From contig JAJRZQ010000003.1 of NCBI GenBank assembly GCA_024275165.1, positions 62,001 to 126,000 of the forward strand: a DNA stretch of 64,000 bases, in the 5' to 3' direction. The DNA is from a bacterium (GTDB lineage: Bacteria > SAR324 > XYD2-FULL-50-16). The translations under genes were made by a program, and so were the position numbers. The notes beneath the pieces are model-generated. The model was not told the origin of the DNA. It worked only from the letters and a program-made list of their open reading frames with translations, and made no database searches. Position 1 is the stretch's first letter. Every line of letters begins with the position of its first letter. Of this stretch, positions 17,940 through 27,642 are shown in pieces.

Positions 17940-20900
17940 TTGAAGCAGAAGAGCGATACCAAACCGCAAAGCGATCTCAGCCAGCGCCCCAAGTATCCGG
18001 GCACACCGATAACCACCAACGGAAATACCCTGGTTTCATATTACACGGAAGCCCGCATGTGCGAAGCCGGGATTTTTTACCCTATTACCCCTTCTACGGA
18101 AATGGGTGAGGTCTTCCAGCAATCCTTTGCCAACGGCGAACTCAATGTGTTTGGAGTCGCTAAAATCGCCCTTGAGGCCGAGGGGGAACACGCGGCTCAA
18201 GGCGGCTCCATCGCCGCTGCCGTTGCGGGAAAACGAACCGTCAACTTTACCAGCGGTCAAGGCATCCCCTATGGGAGCGAGCAATATTATCACGCCCCCG
18301 GCAAGCTCGTTACCATGACCATGAACATTTCGGCTCGCGCCTTGACCAAATCCGCTTTGAATGTCCATTGCGGTCACGACGATGTTTACTCCGTCTTAGA
18401 TACGGGCTGGACCATGCTTTTTGCCAAGGATGCCCAGCAAGCCTCGGATCAAGCGATTATTTTGCGCCGGGTCAACGAGCTGGCCCTAACCCCGGGAATG
18501 AATATTCAAGACGGGTTTTTGACCAGTCACTTAGAGCGGACCTTTCACATCCCAGAAGCAGAACTGTTGCGTGAGTTTTTAGGTCGCCCCGAAGATATCA
18601 TCAATTGCCCCACACCGGCCCAAAAAGAACTTTTCGGCCCCAAGCGCCGCCGAATTCCCATCATGATGGACTTAAAAAACCCCCTCTTGATTGGCTCGGT
18701 TCAAAACCAAGAACATTACATGAACGGGGTCATTGCCCGGCGCAACAACTTTGTTGAGCCCATCTTGGGCTTTTTAGAAGAAGCCTATCAAGATTTTGCG
18801 AAGCTTACGGGTCGTCATTACGGCTTGATCAGCGAGTATCGCTGCGAGGATGCCTCTACGGTTTTTATCTCTTTAGGAAGCAGCGCTGAAAACATTGAGG
18901 CGGCTGTGGATCACCTTCGAGAAACCAGAGGGGAAAAGGTGGGAGTGATCCATCTCAATGTCATTCGCCCCTTCCCTGAAAAAGCGATTATCGAGGCTTT
19001 ACGAGGCAAAAAAAATGTCATCGTCTTAGAGCGCATGGATGATCAAATGTCGAGCGACAACCCCATGGCTCGCGATATCCGCACCGCTCTCGGCAAAGCC
19101 CTCACCAACTCCACCGAGCAGGCTTACGACTACTTACCGGCCCTGACCCAAGCAGAAACCCCCCGGATTTTTTCAGGGGTCTATGGTTTGGGAAGTCGCG
19201 ACTTCCGCCCCGAAGGTATTTTTGGCGCCTATGAGTTTGTTACCGGAAAAATCCCCCGCCAAGACGGGAAACGAGCCGATCAAGGGGTCAGCCTCTTTTA
19301 TGTGGGGGTGAATCACCCCTACGCGGTGATCAGTAAAGAAACCCCCAGCCTCTTGCCTGAAGGCTCCATTGCCATCCGCTTTCATTCCATCGGCGGTTGG
19401 GGGGCCATCACCACGGGGAAAAACCTCGGCGAAATTCTTGGTGAACTCTCAGGCTACATCGCCAAACGGGATGACCGGAAAAATGAATTTGGCGAATTGG
19501 AAGAGGTCTACCACATCAGCGCCAACCCAAAATACGGTTCGGAAAAGAAAGGAGCCCCCACCAATTACTTTTTGGCCGCCGGGCCAGAACGAATTCGGGT
19601 CAATTGCGACTTAAAGCATGTCACCGCCGTTCTCTGCTGTGACCCTAAAGCCTTTACCCATACCAACCCCTTAGAGGGAATGGATATCGGCGGAGCCTTG
19701 ATCCTCGAAACCAACGAAACGACCAGCGAAGGGATGTGGAGCCGCATCCCCAAAAAATATCGCCAAGAAATCTACGATAAAAAAATTCGGGTTTTTGGTC
19801 TCTCCGGGTTTCAGGTCGCTTATGAAGCCACGGATCGCCCCGACCTGCAATACCGCATGCAGGGCAACAGTTTTTTAGGGGCCTTTTTTAAGGTTTCCAG
19901 CTTTTTAAAGGACAACCATATCCCAGAAGAAGAATTCTTAAGCACGGTTGAGGCGCAATACAATAAAAAATTCGGTCGCTTTGGCGAGTCCGTGGTGGCC
20001 TCCAACATGCAAGTCATGAACAACGGGTTCAAGCGGGTATGGGAAGTGACCCCAGGCCCCATTGACGCCCCGGATCGCTCTTCCATGCGGGGTGAATCCC
20101 TCTTGCCCGCCAGTGGCTTGGGCCGTTTCAATACCAGCAATGAGGGCCAGCCGGAACGGGCTCCGGTGTTCAGCCTCGCTAAATACGATAGTGAATTCCG
20201 CTCCGGTTACGGCTACAATCAACCGGCTTCCGCCTTGGCGGCGACAGGCTCTATGGCCGCGGCCACGGCGGCGACCAGTTCTAAGTATGTCGCGCGCCGC
20301 CGGGTGCCGATCTTTTTTCCCGAAAACTGCACCCAATGCATGGAATGTATCGAGTCCTGCCCCGATACCGCGCTGCCCAACGGCGCTCAAGATATCTCCA
20401 AGGTGATCCGAACCGCCATCACCCATTATGTCAGCGACGCCCAACAGCGAGAAACCCTGCTCGAAGCCGTGGACTCCCTAGACGGTGCCTGCCGCACCCG
20501 TATGCTCACCGAGGTGACTGAAAACAAGCAGGAGGCAAAACCCTTTGCCCAGATACTCCAAGAAGAACTGACCCGTCACTTTGCCGCAGATTCCTCCTTA
20601 GAGCAAGGCTTAGCCGAACTCAACCAGATTATGGTCAGCCTTCCTTTGGCTTACGCAAAATCACGCAGCATCTTTGAAATCCCGGAGAAAAAGAAAAAAG
20701 GAGACGGCGGCCTCTTTATGATCATGGTGAGCGACCTCTGCAAAGGCTGCGGCGAATGCGTCGTGGAGTGCGGAGAAAAAGAAGCCCTGGCCATGGTGGA
20801 GGAAACCGAAGAAATCAACGGCAAACACGCAAGCCAAATCCGCTTTTTGGACCTCTTACCCGATACAAGCGAAAAATTCTTGGGCAAATTTGACGCCGCC

Positions 20901-22568
20901 AACCCCATGGAGGTCAAAGCGGTGCAGTTGAAAAATCACCTCATGGTGCGCACCAACTACGATGCTTTGGTTTCTGGAGACGGTGCTTGCGCCGGTTGCG
21001 GAGAAAAATCCATTTTGCGCTCGGTCGCCAGCATCACCGAAGCCTATATGCGCCCCCTCTACCATACCAAGGCAAACCGCTTGGATGAAAAGGCCAAGGC
21101 CTTAAAGGAAAAGGGGCTCAAAGCGCTGGAAGCGATGCAGCAAAAGGACCCCGAAAGCTACCAATGGTGGAGCCTCGCCATCACCCATTTACTGATGGGC
21201 CTGGGCGGGGAAACGACCCAAGACAGTCAAGCCCGCAAAGAAGCCCTGTTTCAAGGCACGGATCAAGACCTCGTCAATGCCTTGAGCTTGGTCTTAAAAC
21301 AAGACGCCTTTAACCATCGCGACTTACGCGCGCTGGACGGTCGGCATGAAAACGGGATGTCGGTGATGATGATGACGGGGGCCACCGGTTGCAACACCGT
21401 GTACGGCTCCACCCATCCCAACAACCCTCATGCTTACCCCTGGATGAACAGTCTTTTTCAAGACTCCAGCACCCTGGCCTGGATTTTAGGGGAAACCATG
21501 ATCATGGATCACTCCAAGCGAAGTGTTTTGCCCGAACGCTTAACCGACCTGCTCTTGAGCGGCGGGAAAATGGACGAGAGCACTTATTTCAAGTTCACCC
21601 ACTTTAGCGATATTCATATGACCGATTTAGAGGTCAATGAACTGCCCAAGGTTTGGGCCGTGGGGGGAGATGGCGCTTTTGGAGATATCGGGTTCCAAAA
21701 CCTCTCTAAATCCATCTTGCAGAATCGCCCCAATGTCATGTTTGTAATGCTCGACACCCAGGTTTATTCCAATACGGGGGGGCAAAATTCCGATTCTTCA
21801 GTGATGCCCGGCGGTTTTGACATGAATCAGTTTGGTCACGCCACCGAGGGCAAGCTCACAGAGCGCAAGGAACTGGCGAGTATCTTTATGTCCGGTCACG
21901 GCAGCCCCTATATCGCTTCGGTGAGCATGGCCAATTCCGCCAACCTCTATAAAGCCATCTTAGATGGGTTGCATTATCGCGGCAGCGCCTACTTTCAGAG
22001 CTTCACCACCTGCCAGCCGGAACACGGAGTAGGCGACGACATGGCGACCAAACAGGCGCAAATGATTCGTGATTCTCGCGGGGCCCCGGAATATGTTTTC
22101 AACCCCAGTCAGGGTGAAATGTACAACGAGGCCTTAAGCCTCAAAGGCAACCCAGACGCGACTCGCGACTGGCGGCAGAAAACCGTCCCCAAAAGCAAAG
22201 AGAAGTACAACTATACGGTTGCCCATTGGGCCGCGACCGAGGCTCGTTTTCGCAAGCACCTGTTCAAGGTGAAAAATGGAGAGGAAAAAAATATGATCCA
22301 CCTGGATGATATTTTAAAGAAAATCACTCAAAATGATGTGATTTTCCGTTACTTCTTGGACCCGAACCATCGCGCCTATATTCCCTTAAACGGGGTTTAT
22401 ATGATGGTGGAACAGGGAGAGAAGATGGTCCCCATGGGCTTGAGCCGCCAGATGGTTCTGTTTTGCGTGGAACGGCGCAAGAACTGGCATATGCTGCAAA
22501 GCATGGCAGGGATTGTAAATGAGGATTACCAAGCTCAAAAAGAGTACCTTCAGAGCTTCAAAGCCTAA
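17940..22568 (+). CDS. nifJ: Pyruvate:ferredoxin (2-oxoacid) oxidoreductase, oversized single chain
   Basis: A 1542-residue enzyme, against roughly 1170-1200 for usual PFOR; it oxidises pyruvate with CoA to acetyl-CoA, CO2 and reduced ferredoxin or flavodoxin. Domain order is kept: pyrimidine-binding TPP domain (YPITPSTEMGE, residues 47-57), middle and gamma domains, a ferredoxin-like domain with CTQCMECIESCP (C797-C807) and CKGCGECVVECG (C934-C944), then the TPP-diphosphate domain with CAGC (C1017, C1020), GDGAFGD (D1244) and YSNTGGQ (N1278). The two ferredoxin clusters are about 126 residues apart instead of about 45, and the second lacks the usual Pro after its last Cys. The TTG start has no clear Shine-Dalgarno, but the first ATG (residue 40) would cut into the TPP domain. 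Another 2-oxoacid as substrate is possible. Confidence 0.88.
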   Translation: MKQKSDTKPQSDLSQRPKYPGTPITTNGNTLVSYYTEARMCEAGIFYPITPSTEMGEVFQQSFANGELNVFGVAKIALEAEGEHAAQGGSIAAAVAGKRTVNFTSGQGIPYGSEQYYHAPGKLVTMTMNISARALTKSALNVHCGHDDVYSVLDTGWTMLFAKDAQQASDQAIILRRVNELALTPGMNIQDGFLTSHLERTFHIPEAELLREFLGRPEDIINCPTPAQKELFGPKRRRIPIMMDLKNPLLIGSVQNQEHYMNGVIARRNNFVEPILGFLEEAYQDFAKLTGRHYGLISEYRCEDASTVFISLGSSAENIEAAVDHLRETRGEKVGVIHLNVIRPFPEKAIIEALRGKKNVIVLERMDDQMSSDNPMARDIRTALGKALTNSTEQAYDYLPALTQAETPRIFSGVYGLGSRDFRPEGIFGAYEFVTGKIPRQDGKRADQGVSLFYVGVNHPYAVISKETPSLLPEGSIAIRFHSIGGWGAITTGKNLGEILGELSGYIAKRDDRKNEFGELEEVYHISANPKYGSEKKGAPTNYFLAAGPERIRVNCDLKHVTAVLCCDPKAFTHTNPLEGMDIGGALILETNETTSEGMWSRIPKKYRQEIYDKKIRVFGLSGFQVAYEATDRPDLQYRMQGNSFLGAFFKVSSFLKDNHIPEEEFLSTVEAQYNKKFGRFGESVVASNMQVMNNGFKRVWEVTPGPIDAPDRSSMRGESLLPASGLGRFNTSNEGQPERAPVFSLAKYDSEFRSGYGYNQPASALAATGSMAAATAATSSKYVARRRVPIFFPENCTQCMECIESCPDTALPNGAQDISKVIRTAITHYVSDAQQRETLLEAVDSLDGACRTRMLTEVTENKQEAKPFAQILQEELTRHFAADSSLEQGLAELNQIMVSLPLAYAKSRSIFEIPEKKKKGDGGLFMIMVSDLCKGCGECVVECGEKEALAMVEETEEINGKHASQIRFLDLLPDTSEKFLGKFDAANPMEVKAVQLKNHLMVRTNYDALVSGDGACAGCGEKSILRSVASITEAYMRPLYHTKANRLDEKAKALKEKGLKALEAMQQKDPESYQWWSLAITHLLMGLGGETTQDSQARKEALFQGTDQDLVNALSLVLKQDAFNHRDLRALDGRHENGMSVMMMTGATGCNTVYGSTHPNNPHAYPWMNSLFQDSSTLAWILGETMIMDHSKRSVLPERLTDLLLSGGKMDESTYFKFTHFSDIHMTDLEVNELPKVWAVGGDGAFGDIGFQNLSKSILQNRPNVMFVMLDTQVYSNTGGQNSDSSVMPGGFDMNQFGHATEGKLTERKELASIFMSGHGSPYIASVSMANSANLYKAILDGLHYRGSAYFQSFTTCQPEHGVGDDMATKQAQMIRDSRGAPEYVFNPSQGEMYNEALSLKGNPDATRDWRQKTVPKSKEKYNYTVAHWAATEARFRKHLFKVKNGEEKNMIHLDDILKKITQNDVIFRYFLDPNHRAYIPLNGVYMMVEQGEKMVPMGLSRQMVLFCVERRKNWHMLQSMAGIVNEDYQAQKEYLQSFKA

Positions 22569-22657
22569 ACAACAAAATAGTTTGTGCTGTTGCGGCGGAT
22601 TTTGCGCCCAAAGAACCCGCAACAGTTCTGACAACTTGAGCCCTCCCCAAAAACAAC

Positions 22658-22680
22658 AAACCCCGCTCAAGGCGGGGTTT
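22658..22680. terminator. Terminator hairpin between convergent PFOR and hypothetical gene
   Basis: Nine-base arms AAACCCCGC / GCGGGGTTT enclose TCAAG. On the minus strand the hairpin is followed by a T-rich run, so it best serves the minus-strand gene ending at 22715, but it should also stall transcription from PFOR. Confidence 0.75.
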
Positions 22681-22695
22681 GTCAAGAGTCTGAAA

Positions 22696-22716
22696 CCGAC
22701 AAAAGTCGGCTTTTTT
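22696..22716 (+). terminator. Second terminator hairpin after PFOR
   Basis: CCGAC-AAAA-GTCGG is followed by C and six T on the plus strand, the right polarity for PFOR. Its T-run overlaps the stop codon of the convergent minus-strand gene. Confidence 0.65.
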
Positions 22717-23524
22717 AGGCTCGGCTTTGTTGCAGGTCCGCGGCAATCTTGGTTTCCACCAATTCCAAGGCCTTTGCCCGCACCACACTCCGATTGCTCA
22801 GCAGGGTGCGGAGGCTGTCTTTTTCATGGTCTTCTCGATTCTTCCCGTACAACCTCAAGCAAATTCTAAAAATCGCTTTCAGGCGGCGTTCCAGTAAGGA
22901 AGGGCTTGCGCCTGGGTCGGTAATATCCTTTCGCAAGAGACGAATCTCTTCTAAACTCAACCCTTGGATGAGCTGGCGCACAACCTGATTGAAGATAGCT
23001 GCCGAAGCGGAATCTAAAAAGTGGTCCGACATGGCAAAGAATTCTTCAACCTGACGGATCTTATTGATGATCCGGTCCTCTTTGCGGATAATCTCGCCAA
23101 GTCGTTCCGCAAAGGCCTTTTTTAAATCAATAGAGGGAAAGGGTTTGATCTCTGCCTTACTGAAGTCTTTCGGCTTTTCCGCCTGACGAAAGAAGTAGTT
23201 TTGCGCTAATCGGGGATCAAAAAATACCCAAAAAACCCCTTTTTTATTGGCTAAACCAATGATGGGTTTTTCCAAAAAAACATAAAGCGGTTTCTTCCCC
23301 TGAAAGTAATGCTGAAAATTGGCCCAATCCAATTCAAAGACAAAAGCTTTCGACAAATCCTTAGCGATCCGCTCATTTTGAATATAGGTCCATTTGCAAC
23401 CTTCTAAGTTCATTTTCACCACTTGACTGAACGCTTCTCTTAAACGCTCGCAATGCTGGTTTAAAATAGGACTTAAAATACTATATTGGGCTTCTATGCT
23501 AATCTGAAAGGTCGCTTCGAGCAT
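22715..23524 (-). CDS. Hypothetical protein downstream of flhA
   Basis: A 269-residue protein that I do not recognise. It has no signal peptide or membrane segment. The middle is rich in aromatic residues (GVFWVFFDP, AQNYFFRQ) and the C-terminal half is strongly charged and helical (LLERRLKAIFRICLRLYGKNRED). It lies 112 bases after flhA on the same strand and ends at the hairpin pair shared with PFOR, so it may close the flagellar export transcript. In many proteobacteria flhF follows flhA; this is not FlhF, as no GTPase motif is seen. Confidence 0.65.
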   Translation of the reverse strand: MLEATFQISIEAQYSILSPILNQHCERLREAFSQVVKMNLEGCKWTYIQNERIAKDLSKAFVFELDWANFQHYFQGKKPLYVFLEKPIIGLANKKGVFWVFFDPRLAQNYFFRQAEKPKDFSKAEIKPFPSIDLKKAFAERLGEIIRKEDRIINKIRQVEEFFAMSDHFLDSASAAIFNQVVRQLIQGLSLEEIRLLRKDITDPGASPSLLERRLKAIFRICLRLYGKNREDHEKDSLRTLLSNRSVVRAKALELVETKIAADLQQSRA

Positions 23525-23636
23525 GATTCCTTTATGCTGTTTAATTCATTAGACCCGATTGGCCAAGGAATTTCAATAGAAGATACAAAGCTTAGCTTGA
23601 GCGCGATAACTTACGATTTAAGGGAGGGGGCGGCGC

Positions 23637-25721
23637 TCAATAGGCCATTTCAATGGTTCCTAAAGACTCCACTTGAACCTCGGGACTGATTTCAGTATGG
23701 GCTAAAACCACCAGGTTTGGAATATTTCTTTCGGTCAGCCGTTTTACATGAGGTCGCACCTTCGACCCCACCAAAAGAACGGGCTGATAATTATACATGT
23801 TAAAGGCTTCGATTCCACCTTGAATCGAATCAATGACCTTCTGGGCCGAACTGGGATCCAACCCCAGATAACTGCCTTGGGCGGTCTCTTGCACGGCCTC
23901 GGCAAGAATATTTTCCATCTCTTGGTCTAAGGTCATCACCGGTACCACCCCCTCATCATTTTGATATTGACGGGTAATATTGCGGGCTAACCCAGCGCGA
24001 ACCTCTTCGAGTAAAAGATCGGGCAGTTTGGTATATTGGGCCGCGTCCGCTAAAAGTTCTAAAATACTATGCAGATCACGAATCGAGACCCCTTCCTTCA
24101 ACAAGCCTTGCAGCACTCGCTGCACAATGCCCAGCCCCAGCATATCGGGAATCAATTCTTCGACCAATTTCGGATCGTTTTCGTTCACCTTATCCAGTAA
24201 TTTCTGCACCTGTTGCCGCCCTAAAAACTCCGCGGCATGACTTTTGATGATTTCGGTGATATGGGTACTGATCACCGTGGGAATGTCCACCACCGTATAG
24301 CCCGCGATTTGGGCCGTTTCCCGGTCGGCTTCGGAGATCCACAGAGCAGGCAAGCCAAAGGCGGGCTCTAGGGTTTGCACCCCGTCAATTTGATCATCCA
24401 CACCGCCTGCCTCCATAGCCAGGTAATGCTCCATCATCATTTCCCCCTTGCCGACCTCGATCCCTTTGATAATCGCCGAATAGGCCCCGGGCTCTAATTG
24501 CAGGTTATCTTTAATATGAATCGGGGGGACGATAAAACCCATGTCCAACGCGATTTGGCGGCGAATTGCCTTTACCCGGTCTAAAAGCTCGCCATCTTGC
24601 TCTGGATCAACGAGAGGAATCAAGGCATAGCCTAACTCTAGCCCTAGAGTATCAATCGGCAAGAGATCGGCAATACTTTCTGCCGACTCTTCCGTGGCGG
24701 AGGTTTCTTCGCTTTCCACCCGGTTTGCTTCCACCTCAACCAATCGGGTTTTGGCCTTAAAGCCCTGCTGAGATAAAACCCCGGTGACCAAAGCCATGAT
24801 CAAAAAGGTCGCGGTGGGCATTCCCGGAACCATGCCAAATACCGTAAGGGTGCCGCTGGCCATGGCCAAGGCTAGGGGATTGCCAAAAAGCTGAATCCCT
24901 AAATCCACCCCCAAACGGTTTTGCGCCCCTGCCTTGGCCGTCACGATCCCCGCCGCAATCGAGATAATAATGGCGGGGATTTGGCTCACCAAACCATCCC
25001 CAATCGTCAAACTGGTAAAGGTTTGCGCCGCGTTACCGATTTCCATGCTGTAATAGATCACCCCCAAGATCAAACCACCGATGATATTGATACCGGTGAT
25101 GATCAAGCCGGCAATGGCGTCCCCCCGCACAAACTTCGAGGCCCCGTCCATGGCCCCAAAAAAATCAGCTTCCCGTTGAATTTCTCTACGACGCTCTTGG
25201 GCAACCTGCTCGCTGATGATGCCTGCGTTTAAATCCGCGTCAATGGCCATCTGCTTTCCGGGCATGGCATCTAAGGTAAAACGGGCCGCTACTTCGGCAA
25301 TCCGCCCCGAACCTTTGGTGATGACCATGAAGTTGATCAAAACCAAGATCAAAAAGACGATAATCCCAATAAAATAATTTCCCCCCACCACGAAGCTGCC
25401 AAAGGCCTCGATCACATGCCCAGCCGCGCTGGTGCCTTGCTTCCCATTGGTTAAAATCGCCCGGGTACTGGCGACATTCAAGGACAAGCGAAAGAGGGTG
25501 GTCACGAGTAAAACACTGGGGAAAACAGAGAAATCAAGCGGCTTGAGACTGTATAAAGCGACAAAGAGAATCAATACGCTAAAGGTGATATTCACGGCAA
25601 AAAGAATATCGAGAACCATTGCCGGCAAGGGCAAGATCATCACCGCTAAAATCCCGATGACCCCCGTAGCGAGATAGGCATCGGCATTAAATAGCCTATT
25701 TTCTTTGGCTAATACAGCCAT
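23637..25721 (-). CDS. flhA: Flagellar type III export protein FlhA
   Basis: A 694-residue integral membrane protein of the flagellar export gate. The FHIPEP family signature VLLVTTLFRLSLNVASTRAIL is at about residues 71-91; eight hydrophobic helices fill the N-terminal half and the cytosolic C-terminal domain (residues about 330-694) binds export chaperones. The nine-membered ring it forms channels substrates into the FliPQR gate. Full length and intact. It follows flhB with a 40-base gap. Confidence 0.96.
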   Translation of the reverse strand: MAVLAKENRLFNADAYLATGVIGILAVMILPLPAMVLDILFAVNITFSVLILFVALYSLKPLDFSVFPSVLLVTTLFRLSLNVASTRAILTNGKQGTSAAGHVIEAFGSFVVGGNYFIGIIVFLILVLINFMVITKGSGRIAEVAARFTLDAMPGKQMAIDADLNAGIISEQVAQERRREIQREADFFGAMDGASKFVRGDAIAGLIITGINIIGGLILGVIYYSMEIGNAAQTFTSLTIGDGLVSQIPAIIISIAAGIVTAKAGAQNRLGVDLGIQLFGNPLALAMASGTLTVFGMVPGMPTATFLIMALVTGVLSQQGFKAKTRLVEVEANRVESEETSATEESAESIADLLPIDTLGLELGYALIPLVDPEQDGELLDRVKAIRRQIALDMGFIVPPIHIKDNLQLEPGAYSAIIKGIEVGKGEMMMEHYLAMEAGGVDDQIDGVQTLEPAFGLPALWISEADRETAQIAGYTVVDIPTVISTHITEIIKSHAAEFLGRQQVQKLLDKVNENDPKLVEELIPDMLGLGIVQRVLQGLLKEGVSIRDLHSILELLADAAQYTKLPDLLLEEVRAGLARNITRQYQNDEGVVPVMTLDQEMENILAEAVQETAQGSYLGLDPSSAQKVIDSIQGGIEAFNMYNYQPVLLVGSKVRPHVKRLTERNIPNLVVLAHTEISPEVQVESLGTIEMAY

Positions 25722-25761
25722 ATCTTCTTTCTATCTTTTGGTTTGAGACAATCATTTTAAG

Positions 25762-26826
25762 CTAACGCTTTTTCTTCACCCTGTAAACGAAGGCAAGAAT
25801 TTCCGCCATGACGCGGTAAAATTCTTCGGGAACCTCGTCCCCAATCTCGGCTTGATAATAAACCCCCCGAGCCACCAAGGGGTTTTCATAAACCACTACA
25901 TCCCGCTCCCGAGCGATTTCAATAATCCGCAAAGCTATAAAATCAGCGCCTTTAGCGATAATTCTCGGAGCGGTCATCACCTCTCGGTCATAGACTAAGG
26001 CCACGGCAAAGTGGGTGGGATTGGTCACCACCACATCCGCCTTAGGGACTTCTTGCATCATCCGCGCCTTACTCATCTCTTGCTGAACCTGACGAATGCG
26101 GGCTTTGATTTGCGGGTCCCCTTCGGATTGTTTCATCTCCTCTTTAAGGTCTTGCTTGGACATCTTCAGCTTTTGCTCTAGATTCCACCGTTGGAACATA
26201 AAATCAAAAGCGGCCATCACCACCAGGGCCAAAAAAAGACGAAAGGCAAAAATCCCAATCAGGTTCATGGACTCATGGAGTAAAATCCTCGGATCAGCGG
26301 CAATCAAGGCCTTCATCGGCTCTAAGTTTTCCATAAAAGTGACATACCCAATATAGCCGATCACCCCCATCTTAAATAAGGACTTGGCCAGCTCACTGAC
26401 CGCTTGGGAGGAAAACATTCTTCCTAAGCCTTTGATGGGGCTGAGCTTATCTAATTTCGGCTCCAGGGGTTTTAAGGTGAGGTTCACCCCCACCTGAATC
26501 ACACTAGCAAAGACCCCGACAAAAAGTACGGCAATAAAAAAAGGCACGGTGATCAGCGCCGCTTTGCCCAAGACATCGCTAAAGAGCCGCCCTACCAGGT
26601 TGTTGTCTAGCTCCGCGTATTTGTTGATCCCCTGGAGAGACTCTCTCATGATCTCTTCCCAGGTGATTTGAAAAAAACTCCCCCCAGCCCAAAAAACAAG
26701 CAAAAAAGCGCCGAGCAAAAAGGCGGAGGCCACCTCCTTGGAATAGGCTACTTGCCCCTCTTTCCTCGCGTCGTCGCGCCGTTTTTGCGAGGGGGCTTCG
26801 GTTTTTTCTTGAGCTTCTTCAGCCAT
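25762..26826 (-). CDS. flhB: Flagellar export switch protein FlhB
   Basis: A 354-residue protein with four membrane helices and a cytosolic domain. The autocleavage motif NPTH is in VVTNPTHFAVALVYDR, near residue 268; cleavage between Asn and Pro switches export from rod/hook to filament substrates. The N-terminus (EKTEAPSQKRRDDARKEGQV) is the conserved FlhB start. Its ATG directly abuts the fliR stop codon, so the two are likely coupled. Confidence 0.96.
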   Translation of the reverse strand: MAEEAQEKTEAPSQKRRDDARKEGQVAYSKEVASAFLLGAFLLVFWAGGSFFQITWEEIMRESLQGINKYAELDNNLVGRLFSDVLGKAALITVPFFIAVLFVGVFASVIQVGVNLTLKPLEPKLDKLSPIKGLGRMFSSQAVSELAKSLFKMGVIGYIGYVTFMENLEPMKALIAADPRILLHESMNLIGIFAFRLFLALVVMAAFDFMFQRWNLEQKLKMSKQDLKEEMKQSEGDPQIKARIRQVQQEMSKARMMQEVPKADVVVTNPTHFAVALVYDREVMTAPRIIAKGADFIALRIIEIARERDVVVYENPLVARGVYYQAEIGDEVPEEFYRVMAEILAFVYRVKKKR

Positions 26827-27615
26827 TTACTTCCCCATGATACTCAGCAAATCCACAATGCCTTGACCGGTCTGCTGAAAAATCCCCACCATGCTCATGA
26901 CGATATAGGGCATGGTGATCAACAGCAAAAGCATCCCTAAGGTAATGGTCAAGGGAAAGCCCACGATAAATACATTAAACTGCGGCATGCTGCGCGCCAT
27001 AAAGCCTAAAATGGCGTTGGCTAAAAGAAGGGCAACAATAATGGGAGCCCCTAAGCGCAGGCCGACTAAAAAAATCTCTCCCATGAGGGTTATCAGGTAG
27101 TCTACCTTGGTCTGGGACTGAAAGACAAACCCCCCCAGGGCAATCTGGTCATAACTGGCAGATAGGGCCTCAATAAAATAATGATGACCGTCAATGGTCA
27201 CAAAAATCAAGGTGGCCACCAAAGTCTTAAAACTCGCGATAATACTGGTCTGGTTTTGGGTCTGGGGATCGACTACATTGGCCATGGAAAAACCCATCTG
27301 AAACCCGATGACGCTTCCGGCAAAGTCAACGGCGGCGAAAAACACCCGAGGAACAATCCCTAAAAGCAACCCGATCATCAATTCCTTTAAAACCAAAAGC
27401 CCATACAAGGCAACGGAGAAATTGACCGTAAGATGGAGTGGAGACACCACATTCGCCATGACTAAAGACATCATGAAAATCAGGTAAACCCGAATGGGCC
27501 GAGGCACATTCTGGGCGCTGATAATGGGTGCCGTAATGAACAACCCCGAAACACGAACCAAAACCAAAAAGAAGTTCAGGTAGAGTTCCGGGGTAAAATC
27601 GAGGAGGTGGGTCAT
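26827..27615 (-). CDS. fliR: Flagellar export gate protein FliR
   Basis: A 262-residue membrane protein with about six hydrophobic segments, part of the FliPQR export gate. Typical motifs are RVSGLFITAPIISAQNVPRPIR near the N-terminus and SVIGFQMGFSMANVVDPQTQNQTS in the middle. Order fliR-flhB-flhA is the common one; fliP and fliQ are not in the window. It lies 27 bases after the DksA-like gene. Confidence 0.95.
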   Translation of the reverse strand: MTHLLDFTPELYLNFFLVLVRVSGLFITAPIISAQNVPRPIRVYLIFMMSLVMANVVSPLHLTVNFSVALYGLLVLKELMIGLLLGIVPRVFFAAVDFAGSVIGFQMGFSMANVVDPQTQNQTSIIASFKTLVATLIFVTIDGHHYFIEALSASYDQIALGGFVFQSQTKVDYLITLMGEIFLVGLRLGAPIIVALLLANAILGFMARSMPQFNVFIVGFPLTITLGMLLLLITMPYIVMSMVGIFQQTGQGIVDLLSIMGK

Positions 27616-27642
27616 ATCCCAAACCTCATCAAGGAGAGGGGG

